From the NCBI GenBank assembly GCA_958430865.1, contig CAUDNR010004098.1, forward strand, positions 1 to 64,000: a stretch of 64,000 nucleotides of DNA, in the 5' to 3' direction. This DNA comes from Entrophospora sp. SA101. Its lineage: Eukaryota; Glomeromycota; Glomeromycetes; Entrophosporales; Entrophosporaceae. Positions 42,098 through 51,482 of the stretch are shown here, piece after piece. The notes beneath the pieces are model-generated. The model saw only the letters and a list, made by a program, of their open reading frames with translations, ran no database searches and was not told the DNA's origin. Position 1 is the first letter of the stretch; each line of letters starts with the position of its first letter. A program made the position numbers and the translations under genes.

Positions 42098-42973
42098 CAT
42101 GTCTCGTCTCGTCATGCCTTTCACTAAAATAGTCATTACCGGCAATAAAGGAGGAACTGGCAAAACCACCATTGCTGCCTTATTAGCCGAATATCTAAAT
42201 CACCTCAATAAAAAAGTCCAGTTAATCGACACTGACCCCAATCAAGCCCTCCAAGCTTGAATTAATAATTGCTCCCAAGAAAAACGTCACGTCTCGTCTC
42301 GTCCCCCAGTAGCTTATCAGCTAATCGACACAGCTGGAGTAAGTGGCGGTTATTTAACTCATATCAAACAAGCCGACATTATTTTAGTCCCTTTTGTTCC
42401 CCATTATGTTGATTTACAAGTCATTATTCCTTGATTTCAGTCTCTCCCCAAAGAAAGACAAAAAAGAGTTTACTTTCTCCCCAACCGCTACCAAAAAACC
42501 AAAGAACAAAAAGAAGGCTTACAGCAATTAAACGAGACGAGACGGGACATGAAAGCAGGAGTGATATTGTCTCCCTTGTCCCAGCGCCCTGCTTTGTATG
42601 GTTCACTATTGAATGGAAATAAAGATAATTTTTTCATCCAAAAAGACAGCCAACAAGCCCAAGAAATCTTTACCCAATTATTCAACCACTATGCGAAAAA
42701 TCACTAAACAAATCAATGTTGAAGAAATCAAACAACTTAACCGCTCCATGCGAATTACTTTTGCTCTAAACGCCCATTTGTGCCAGCAAGCCGAGAATAT
42801 GCTAAAATCACAATGAGCGAGAAATAATTATACTTACTCTTCACTTTCAGAACTAATTCGCAAGGGTTTACAGGCTTATCAAAATGGGCAAATCAAGGTT
42901 AATTTAGTGGAGAGAGACAAACACACTCCCAAAAGGGAAATTACCGTGCGATTTAGCCTTAATCCTGATTTAC
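42098..42973 (+). repeat. 876-bp duplication, copy 2
   Basis: Identical to 17561-18436. Here the RHH gene continues past the repeat end, so this is probably the original. Confidence 0.9.
42099..42707 (+). CDS. ParA-family partition ATPase, copy 2
   Basis: 202 residues, same sequence as the gene at 17562, with [10 protein letters not shown] and the same TCTCG repeats. It has its own upstream element (GTAAAAATATC) which copy 1 lacks, and an intact RHH partner, so this is likely the functional partition locus. Confidence 0.85.
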
Positions 42974-43065
42974 TGAACTTTTATTATTCTTTACCGGAGG
43001 GACAAAGAACTGCCATTATTGAAGAAAGTTTAAGGGTTTATTTAGAGAGATTGGGGAAGGGTTAA
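42691..43065 (+). CDS. RHH partition partner, full length
   Basis: 124 residues with two ribbon-helix-helix-like units: YSSLSELIRKGLQAYQ and REITVRFSLNPDLLNFYYSL followed by RTAIIEESLRVYLERLG. Overlaps parA by 17 bases. It should bind DNA near parA and link plasmid to Par filaments. Confidence 0.7.
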
Positions 43066-43251
43066 AGATTAATCTCATAAAAATCCTATTACGGTAAGCA
43101 AAAAAGAAACTTGTCAAACTCTCGCTCAACCTTATTTCTGCTAATTTGGTGAAAAAATGCTCGTAGTCAAATTCAATCAACTCAATGAAATAAAATGAAG
43201 GGCACAGAAATTTGCCTTCGTTCCAAACTTTTTAGTGTAAAATAATAAAAT

Positions 43252-45510
43252 ATGGTAAATGCCCAAGAATGATTAAATAGAAAATACCCCACTCCCGAAG
43301 CCAAAGCAGCAGTAAAAAGAATAGGTCCCAGTCAAAACCTACCAAAAAGAATCGGTGATGACCTTCTTTCCGCAGTCAGTAAGGGTCGAGATTTATCATC
43401 AGTTTTCTCCTCATTCTTTGACAATGCAATAAACAAAAATAATCAACTTGAAGATAATCTTAACCTAGAAGGTTCTTTGTCTTTCAAAGGATTTATTAAT
43501 TTAGAAGAATTGGACATCAGTAACCAAAAAATTACTGCCTTGGACATAGCTGATTGTTCGCAACTCCGTGATTTGAATTGCTCTAATAATCAACTCACCA
43601 ATTTAGACTTAGCGAATAACCAGCAAATTGAGCAAATTAATTTTTCAAGCAATCAATTAACCAACTTAAACCTTAAAGGCTTAACCAAAATTGAAAAAAT
43701 CTTTTGTTCCGGCAATAAATTAGCAAATTTAGAGTTTTTAAAAGATATAGACCCGACCAAAGTGCTTACTCTCCGCATGGACAATAATAACTTTCCTGCC
43801 CAGGATTTAAGTTGCTTTACTCCTTTCACTAAATTACAAAGACTATTCATTACTAACAATCCTTTCTATGGTTCTTTAAAGCCATTAAGAAATTTAACCG
43901 AAATAAAGGAAATAGGTATCACTGGCACCAATGTTAATAGCGGTTTAGAGAATTTACATGAGGATTTTTTTAAAGTCAATGCCGTCAATAATGCTGCTTC
44001 TAGCTTGGGTCTAACCGGAGGCTATTTTAAAAGGATAATTCAATGCTCAGAGAAATTAGCTGAACAATTAAAAGATTACGAAGTTAAAAATAATCCCCTC
44101 ATGAATTACGATTGACCCCGTTGAAGACAAGATAATGCTGAATTATTTGACAGGAAAAAAACATCGAGTCCCGTAAACCTTACTATTACTAAAACTAATA
44201 ATCCTCTTTGAGAAGAAGCCAAAACTTTACAGGCTCAACCAACCATCAAAGAACTAAAAGTAGAAAGCACTAACGACCAACGAAAAACCCCAAAAGATAA
44301 TTCAACCCAAGAAGAATTAATGAAACTCCTAATCAGAGAAAGACTAAAAGCAGAATCCATCGAAAAAATAGCTTTTTTTGAAACTTGATTTAACGAAAAT
44401 TGTGCAATAATTATTAGTAAGAAAAAAGGCAAATATCGCCTGTGAATTGCTGTTTACGAACCCACTTTTGGCAAAGCCGAAGCAGAATTCCAACTAATCA
44501 AGGTTATCCAAAAAGTTTCTAAGGTTAAAGAAAATTGAGAAACAATAATCGAACATTTTAAAGTTGCATTAAATAAAGACCACCCAGCCGCCGAAATTTA
44601 TAATCATCCTTATAGTCCTAATACCCCTCCTTTAATCAAAGGTTATGAGAATATCAGTAAAAGAAAAATAAAACTATCTCCCAATATTGATAACCTTGAC
44701 AACTATCTCAAACCTTACGACATTGTCAAAAGAAAAATGTCAATTCCTGGTCAGCACGTCGCAATTTATTTAGGCAAGGGACAACTAGCCCATATTTCTT
44801 CGCTGGAAGAAGAAAGAAATGGTCGGAAAGACTTAGCGGCTCGAATTGACAATTGAGAAGATTTTTTAAAGGGAGAAACGGAAATTGAAATTGAACATCC
44901 TTTTATACCTTTCAAAAGACTAGAATTGATTGAGAAACAAATTGATATAGCGATTAAGGCTAAATATGGCGAAAAACAATACCACTTATTGAAAAACAAT
45001 TGCGAACACTTTGCCAAAATGTGTGTTTATGGTTTAGGTATTTCTCAACAAAGTAAAATGGCTAATGCTATTAGCAAGGATTCAGCTTATTTATTAAAAG
45101 CTATCCAAGAAACTAATGATTTTTTTGAGAAACTTCAAGAAAAAGAAATCTTGGAGAAAAATAGTCAAGAGGACCTGCAAAAAAATTTAACTGCTTTCAA
45201 TAATCAACCAAAGAGAGTTAATGCTTCTCCTGAACAGCAAAATTGAACTAACCTTCACCTTTCCTTCACTCCAACATTAAGCCAAAGTTGGCAAAACCAC
45301 AATTTCACCTTCTCCCAAGCCCAAGAATGAGCCGATGCTTTTGGTTCACAATTTGACCCGCAAGAAGTTAATTTTTATGCTTGATTAAGAGACAACAAGC
45401 AATTAACTCCCGAGCAAACTTTAAATCATGCTAACCTAGTGCAATTAAAAACTGAATATCAAAGTTCTTTGGTTCAAAATCAACAACAAGCCCAAATCCG
45501 CCAAAAATAA
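43252..45510 (+). CDS. LRR-LRAT acyltransferase-like fusion with W module and AQI end
   Basis: 752 residues. MVNAQEWLNRKYPTPEAK start; leucine-rich repeats at about 75-240 (LRDLNCSNNQLTNLDLANN). A basic linker, then an LRAT domain with GQHVAIYLG (His 502) and NCEHFAKMCVYG (Cys 584), the catalytic pair of LRAT/H-rev107 enzymes. Near the C-terminus comes the Trp-rich module (FTFSQAQEWADAF, VNFYAWLRDNK) and the end QNQQQAQIRQK. Frame continuous with TGA as Trp. The same N-terminal start is used by the LRR-kinase gene at 15429, so different enzymes are attached to one LRR scaffold. Confidence 0.75.
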
Positions 45511-45753
45511 CTAAATAGCAATCATTCACTTAAAATCTCCCATAAATTCTCAAAGCAGATATCCTTTGTTCTCCCTACACTTAAAAAATCCAGTCACCAT
45601 TGCCGGAATTCCCATCTTTATTACCCTGTGTAAAATTAATGTCCGTTTTCTTTGGCAAAATTATATAGAAAGTTTTAGCAAAAATATTCATAGGAAAAGC
45701 AAAGAAGTTGGAGGGAAATCTGACATATTCCGACTACCTTTTAAATTTAAATA

Positions 45754-46149
45754 ATGAACAAAAAAGAGATAATTGATATTCAACCGCTCTTAAAAACCAA
45801 ACTTTTGTTAGAAAAAGCCTTGCAAGAAGGAGCCAGTAGCGAATTAGAAGAAATGGGTGGCATTCAAGCTTTTGAAATGGCTTATGAACTAAGTTGAAAG
45901 ACCTTGAAAAAAGTGTTAATGAGTAAAGGAGTAGAAGTTTACAGCCCCAAAGTAACTTTTCGCAAAGCTGCCGCCGAAGGTTTAATTCGAGAATTTGAAG
46001 CCTGAGGAGAGAAGTATTTAGAGACTAGAAATTTAACTGTCCACAGTTATGAAGCGGATATATTAGCGGAAGTTTGGAAAGTGCTACCGGAATTCTTAAA
46101 AGATTTAGAGTACTTAATTGCCCAAATCCAAACAGAAATTAATTCCTAA
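45754..46149 (+). CDS. HEPN-type toxin 1 (HepT-like)
   Basis: 131 residues. EMGGIQAFEMAYELSWKTLK and RNLTVHSY (RX4HXY). Followed 9 bases later by its MNT partner. HEPN ribonuclease neutralised by AMP addition is the known mechanism. Confidence 0.8.
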
Positions 46150-46158
46150 AAAATAGTT

Positions 46159-46443
46159 ATGAATTTACAACTGGAAGAAAAACACGGAAAAATAATCCAA
46201 CAAATACTTCGCAAATATCCTTATCACTTTTATGCTTACGGCTCCCGAGTAAAAGGCACCGCGAGAAAGCATTCTGATTTAGACCTTTGCTATCAGGAAG
46301 AAATACCTCTTTCGGTTATTAGCCAAATGCGGGAAGAATTTGCGGAATCTAACTTGCCTTTTGAAGTAGAATTAGTTAATTGAAAACATATGCGACCACG
46401 TTTTCGGGAATTAATTAAGGAAGATTTAACTAGACTAGAATAA
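46159..46443 (+). CDS. MNT-type nucleotidyltransferase antitoxin 1
   Basis: 94 residues. YHFYAYGSRVKGTARKHSD and DLDLCY give GSx...SDxD. Order here is toxin then antitoxin, same as in copy 2. Confidence 0.8.
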
Positions 46444-46461
46444 TTAAAAAATCTCTCTTTA

Positions 46462-46650
46462 ATGCCAAAAACCACACCAGAGGAAATAACTCTTAAAAAA
46501 GAATACATTCGCTTCTTAAATAACCAAATTTACAAGCTCAACCGACAGCAAAAATATCTTACTAAACAGCTCGCTAGAATCCAAGCTCAAATCAGAGATT
46601 ACGAAAAAGAGAAAAAGAAAGTGGAAAAACGAAGCAAACCGCAAGAGTAA
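46462..46650 (+). CDS. small helical protein, paralogue of 57685
   Basis: 62 residues: YKLNRQQKYLTKQLARIQAQ and IRDYEKEKKKVEK. Nearly the same core is encoded after the type III Res gene at 57685. It sits 18 bases behind an antitoxin here and behind a restriction gene there, so it travels with defence modules. Function unknown. Confidence 0.5.
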   Translation: MPKTTPEEITLKKEYIRFLNNQIYKLNRQQKYLTKQLARIQAQIRDYEKEKKKVEKRSKPQE

Positions 46651-46781
46651 TTCACTTTTAACTCACTTTTTCTCCACCCAGAAAGAAATGTCTGTTAACT
46701 CTCCCACAGAATGGTTAAAATGTTAAAAGAAAAAGGCAAAAACACCGGCGACTTTCTAGCTTATTAATTAAAAATTAACCT

Positions 46782-47459
46782 ATGACTAACAACGTGCAAC
46801 AACATATCAACCAAATCACTAAAAAAAACAAAATCAAATACCTTGATATCAGCAACCGAGATTTATCGGGCAATGCTGACCTCTCTGAATTTACCAGCCT
46901 CCAAAGTTTAAATTCTTACAACAATAAATTTGAGAGTTTGGACTGATTATCCACCCTACCCAACAAAGAAACCTTAAAAAAGATAAATTTCTTTGGTAAC
47001 CAACTAAAAGAGATTGATTTTGCTTGATTGCTGTCTACTTTTCCTAATTTAGAAGCCATAAATATTGAAAATAATCCCATCAAATCAAAAAACTTAAATA
47101 ACCTAACAGCCGAGCAGTTTTCCCGTCTAGTAGCTGGCATTAAAAGCAAGAAATTTAGAATAGTTTCTTGACAAGGAACTATTTTAATGGATTTATTGGA
47201 GTATGCGAAGGATTTAGTTGCTCGGGGTAATACTAGCCAACAAACTAATTCCCAGATGGCTTATTTACAAAACTTATCACAGCAAGCAAGCCCACCAGCC
47301 AAAGCAGAAGTTAGGGAAACAGTGCGAAACCGAAATAACAGTAAAAGTCCTAATCTCAATACTCTTTATTTAATTGGTGGTTTGGTGCTGTTTGGAATAG
47401 CAGTTTTAGTTATTGGTTATTGATGGGGTAAAAGAAAATCTCAGCCAAAATTAGCCTAA
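46782..47459 (+). CDS. tail-anchored LRR protein
   Basis: 225 residues. A short LRR part (YLDISNRDLSGNADLSEF, NKFESLDWLSTL, LEAINIENNPIK), a polar linker, then one C-terminal span (LYLIGGLVLFGIAVLVIGYW) and basic tail WGKRKSQPK. LRR on the outside and anchor at the end; it lacks the AQI tail. Confidence 0.65.
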
Positions 47460-47535
47460 AACTTAACCTCTTTATTACGCGCGCATATAATCAAGAAAAA
47501 TTATAACTTATTTACTCAAATTTTAAGTTATAACT

Positions 47536-47546
47536 GTAAAAATATC
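47536..47546 (+). promoter_or_regulatory. GTAAAAATATC promoter-like element
   Basis: Followed 3 bases later by ATGAGGTAA, a two-codon ORF overlapping an AGGT, then the ATG of a short ORF (47565-47666, 33 codons, three TGA/TGG Trp-like codons at its start). Nothing recognisable is encoded. Confidence 0.35.
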
Positions 47547-47639
47547 TATATGAGGTAAAAAACCATGTGAAAATGACAATTTATTACTAGTGGCAGAAAA
47601 GTCACGCCCGCTAGGGCTAATTTACAAACAAATTCCAAG

Positions 47640-47744
47640 CAAAAAAACTGCTTACTAAAAACATAAAGAGGTTGGCTAGCCTTGGTGATGAATGCTTTTG
47701 AAAGAAACTAGTTGGGTCAGAGATACCCGTCAAACTGTAAGCGG
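47640..47744 (+). pseudogene. possible tnpB C-terminal fragment
   Basis: A start-less frame reads KNIKRLASLGDECFWKKLVG, then SEIPVKL and stop, similar to TnpB ends after the AAKNI motif. Weak evidence. Confidence 0.3.
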
Positions 47745-47835
47745 ATATGCAACACTATCTTAAAGATGCCAGTTGTTCTAGGAAGTGTATCAAAGCAAGA
47801 AATTGAATTAGTTAATTTATATTGGAGGTAATATT

Positions 47836-48177
47836 ATGACAGGAATTAATGAAAACAACAAATACATACCAAAAACACCAGAAACTTATGAAGTAAGATT
47901 TGTGGAACAGCAAAATCAGCAAGAACAAAGCGAACAAAAATCTACTGCCGGAAAAGCAGCAGAATCAGTTGCTAATGTGCCTTCTACTGTTAAGGAAGCA
48001 ATTGTTCCTTCGGTTCATGCTTCGGATAGCAAGGAAGATAAAGGAAGCAGTAATGATGGTAGGGGAAGTCCTAAAATAGTTCAAGCAGATAATAGTTGAG
48101 TTAAGAATATTATGGAAGCCGAAAGAGAGTCGGATAAACGTAAGGCTATGGAAGACGTGCAATGCGATATTCAATAA
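47836..48177 (+). CDS. disordered acidic/polar protein
   Basis: 113 residues with a strong ribosome site (GGAGGTAATATT-ATG). Rich in Gln, Glu, Ser, Asp (FVEQQNQQEQSEQKSTAGKA); no fold seen. Ends in a charged helix. Unrecognised. Confidence 0.5.
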
Positions 48178-48240
48178 GAGAATTTTCTTTGTCGGAGAAA
48201 GAAGCGATTATTAACCCTGCTGCGACTAAAATTTAATGTT

Positions 48241-48678
48241 ATGACTCCTGTTCTAGAAAAAGAATTATCTGAAATCTTTGAAAAGGTTAATCGTGCGAGA
48301 AAGGAAAGAAATCTTTCTCTCCAAGAGTCCTATGATTTGTATTTTGAAGCCAAAGAAAAATATTTGGTAGCAAAGGAGAAAGAAAGAACCGAAGAAGCGG
48401 GAGAATGGATGCTAGTCATTTTTTTTCTAGTAGGAAGAATAAGTGAAAATTTTATTGCTGACTGACAAAGTGGTAAGTTGAAGCCTGCTGAAAAAGAGTT
48501 AGGATTATTAAAGAAAGGTTGTGATGAAGTTTTAGAAGCATTTTCCGGCTATCTTAAACCAAATTTACTTGCTTATCGGTATAAGCCATATGACATTCAC
48601 CATGCCGAAGTAAAAGAAAAAATTCGCAAAATCAGAGGACTAATTAAGCAATATGAGGAAAGTTCAACGAGAATATAG
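48241..48678 (+). CDS. helical protein with one hydrophobic segment
   Basis: 145 residues. Charged helix (MTPVLEKELSEIFEKVNRAR), a hydrophobic stretch (WMLVIFFLVGRISENFIA), then more helix ending KIRGLIKQYEESSTRI. Unrecognised. Open frame continues under the next, doubtful ORF at 48653. Confidence 0.5.
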
Positions 48679-49183
48679 AAAAAAATTTGCCAAAAACCCA
48701 GCAAAAGCAGAACCTAGGCTGCTGTTGGGGGAGCCTCCCCTCCGGCTCCCCCTAATCTCTAAAAAAAAGAACCAAAAAAAATCCCACCTAATTCGCCCCA
48801 CTTTCACCGAAATTCATTCTCTCGGTCGCTTGCTCCCTTTGGTCGCCGCTCCCAAAAAAATTGAAAAATCCCTCTTTCCGGTCGCTCCTCCTCCGACTTC
48901 GTCTCCGGTTCACTCCCTCCTTTTTCCCACTTTTCGCCCCACGTTCAGTCCCCACTCTTAAAATAAGGAAAAATCCCGGTGATTAAAACTAGTCAGTTTT
49001 AATGAAAAAAAAAATAAAAATTGAAGTGAAAAAGCCCTTAAAAAGTGCAGAAAAAGGCGGACGGGAGGGGATTTTTTTTGCTACTTTTTTTTAATTACGC
49101 AATAGGGGAGGGAAAAATATTAAAAATATCAGTATAAATGCTATGATTAAATTAATTACATAGTTTTTATTGTGATTATAAAA
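48679..49183. other. gene-free C-rich/polypyrimidine region with a strong hairpin
   Basis: GGGGGAGCC (48727-48735) and GGCTCCCCC (48744-48752) form a 9-bp stem over an 8-base loop. From 48780 to 48960 the plus strand is mostly C and T, unlike the neighbours. A 102-codon ORF (48653-48961) crosses it but has low-complexity Pro/Ser/Leu composition and is probably not a gene. Confidence 0.5.
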
Positions 49184-49675
49184 ATGATAAGGAAACAAAA
49201 AAGATTTGAGAAAGTAAAACCACAATTTAGAAGTGTTTATTGTGTGGGCTGTCGGCAAAGAAAAAGTTGTGGGAAGTTGGATGAAAAGAAAAAATACTGC
49301 TGTGTTTGCTACCGAAAAATATTGGAAGAGTTGGAGAGGGATGAGTTATTAATTAGCTCCGCCCAGGAAGTTTTGAATGATTATCGAACCGGGATTATTG
49401 CTTGCCAGTGTATAGAAGCAACAAAGCCACGAACAAAGTATCTTAGTTATGATGGGAGTGGTTGAATTAAGTGTAAAAGCAAAGGGTGCGAGAAATTGAT
49501 TACTAGTGCGGGGCATCACGGCGTGATTAAAAACAGGAATGACCCTAAATTTTGAGGTTTAAAGGTTAAAGAAAAAGTCTTGTGCGGTGATTGCTTAAAG
49601 AATTTGGTAGGGAAAATGCCTGCGAGAAAGAAATATTTGTTTAGGGAATATGAGAAGAGGGGTTATTGGGGGTAA
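49184..49675 (+). CDS. zinc-finger protein of a plasmid/virus-like module
   Basis: 163 residues. Cys pairs: VYCVGCRQRKSC, YCCVCYRK, IACQCIEA, KCKSKGCEKL, LCGDCLKN. C-terminus strongly basic (ARKKYLFREYEKRGYWG). Its last 77 bases plus are duplicated at the window start, and a frameshifted relative with the same C-terminal pattern is at 57031. Upstream of a small zinc gene and the packaging ATPase, so it may serve the same element. A GTG at 49172 is an alternative start. Confidence 0.65.
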
Positions 49676-49678
49676 ATT
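49602..49678 (+). repeat. 77-bp repeat, matches 1-77
   Basis: Identical to the first 77 bases of the window; the match presumably continues leftward outside it. Confidence 0.9.
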
Positions 49679-50235
49679 AAAAATTGTTCCAAAGTTTCTT
49701 TTAAGATTTGATGAGTAATTACTAAGCCGATTTTATTAAAAGGAGTAGAATCTAGGTTATTTACTTTGGCTTTTAATCAGCAAAATCTCTTTAAAAACCA
49801 CTGCCTTTCTTATTTGGCTATCTTTTGCCGGAAGCCGACCCTTATTCCCTCCCGCTTTCATTCTTGGCTGTAGTTTTCTTAGTTTAACTTCTTGATTTTC
49901 TTTTTAGCATGGGGTTTAGACTAAGTCAAACTTCTAAATTTGGGTTAAAATTCTAGGCAAAGCCTATAATTTACTAAGCAAATTTACTCTTGACTTCTCC
50001 TAATCCCCCAGGAAAAGAAGTCCAAGAAGCAAGAAAAAGAAAAGGTTCTAAGAATGCTCTGGGAGGGATAACCGAACAGAGTGAGGTTTGAAGTAAGATT
50101 TAGCTTGCTAAATACTTGCTATAACTGGACCGGGCTTGATTGGGTTTGAGTTTTAGTTGGGTTAAACTCGATTTAGAGGCTGGTTTTTTTTGGCAAGTTA
50201 TAAATAACTTGATTTTGCTTAAAAATTAAGTATAT
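49676..50235. other. 560-base gene-free region, possible control/origin region
   Basis: No convincing gene. Contains repeated TTGGGTT-type runs and the palindrome below. AT-rich at its right end. Confidence 0.35.
50194..50211 (+). promoter_or_regulatory. perfect palindrome CAAGTTAT-AA-ATAACTTG
   Basis: 18-base dyad 25 bases before the first ATG of the two-gene packaging cluster; a likely operator. Confidence 0.5.
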
Positions 50236-50358
50236 ATGAAAGACAATAAAAAATCCCTCACTTGCCAAGCATGCCGCAAATGATTTAGTGAAGAAGGCTT
50301 GATTATTAGTGCGAAAGGAGCTTTTTGTGAGGAGTGTTACCAAGAAAGCCATGACTAG
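50236..50358 (+). CDS. 40-residue zinc ribbon
   Basis: 40 residues: LTCQACRKWFSEEG and FCEECYQESHD, a minimal CxxC...CxxC ribbon. Two genes downstream of the zinc-finger gene and 35 bases before the packaging ATPase. Confidence 0.55.
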
Positions 50359-50393
50359 CTTGCTACCCTTATTTTTTTACGAGGTAAAAGAAT

Positions 50394-51482
50394 ATGAATA
50401 ACCAAGACCCTCGCTATTTAAGATTACAACCCATCTTTAACCACCCCGCCCAAGTAAAGATAATTATTTATTCTCGGGGTACTGGCAAAAGTTATTCCAA
50501 GAAATATCACCTATTAGAGCAAATTGAAAAGCAAGGCAAAGAATTCATCTGACTCCGCCGACAATTCGACAGTATCCGCACCGGTAGCTTAGAAAGTTGA
50601 AAGAAAGTAATTGCCCAGTATTGTGAAAATAACCAAGTCCCGGAAAAAGATATTGAATTGGTTTGAGATGCCATCACCCGCGGAGTGAAATACAAGGGTG
50701 CCATGAAATGCTTCATGGTCGAGCTATTCAGCTCCTACAAAGCCCGCGAAAACTACACCCAAAGCATTTCTGAAATAGTCTTTGACGAAGCCCTCATTAA
50801 TCCCCAGACCGGCGAGAAATATTTAGCCGACGAGCCAGAAAAAATTAAAGAGCTATTCGGTAGTGCTTGAAGAGAAAAGGAAAAAAGCCCACCCACTATC
50901 ACTTACTTGGCTAACCCTTACGAGCGATTTCGCCCTTTTATGGAAGGCTTTTGGTCAGTGATTAGGAAAGACCGGCTAAAGCTAAAAAAAAGAGTTTTTG
51001 CCGGAGAAGTAGTGAATTTAGAGAATGAGCAAGGTGAGCTATTAAGCTTATTTAAAGAAAGCAAATGTCAAAAGGAGACCGATTGTCTTTGCTTAGATGG
51101 CAATTGTGTTCAGCTGTGGAATACTTTCTTTGCCCGGGAAGAAGATTTAAGGATGTGTGAGTTTGTGAATGGTTCACGGGCTTTGTTTGTGTTTAATGGA
51201 TGTGTTTTTTATTTAGCTAAGGAGGGGTATTGGTTTTTTGTTTCGTTGGCGAGTAGGGAGATTAGTAATAAGGATGATTTGCCTTGGGTGAAGGAGTATT
51301 GTCTGACTTATGAGCAAAGGTTGAAAAGTAAACAAAAGGTGAAGTGGGATTATAGTGAAGAGTTGTTGAGGAGTGATTTGTTAGGGAAATGAGAAAGAGG
51401 GAAGTTGTTTTTTGTGGATAGTGAGAGTAGGGAGAAGATGATGGAGTTTATGGGGAGGGGGAGAGTTAAGGTTAGTTTTTAG
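50394..51482 (+). CDS. DNA-packaging ATPase / terminase-like
   Basis: 362 residues. Walker A IIIYSRGTGKSYSKK (residues 24-38), EFIWLRRQFDSI, and Walker B SEIVFDEAL (Asp about 131). This is the layout of phage packaging ATPases of the phi29 gp16 kind (RGxGKS, xxWLRR, VFDE). No other structural phage gene is visible, so it may be a plasmid-borne relic or part of a satellite. It converges on the LRR gene at 51472 with an 11-base overlap. GAGGT is 8 bases before the ATG. Confidence 0.6.

Noticed and set aside
45566..45754. Plus-strand 62-codon ORF before the HEPN gene
   Set aside because: No ribosome site or recognisable features; ends in an AT-rich leader.
48653..48961. 102-codon ORF across the polypyrimidine region
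   Set aside because: Pro/Ser/Leu low complexity, no family, and crosses a strong hairpin.
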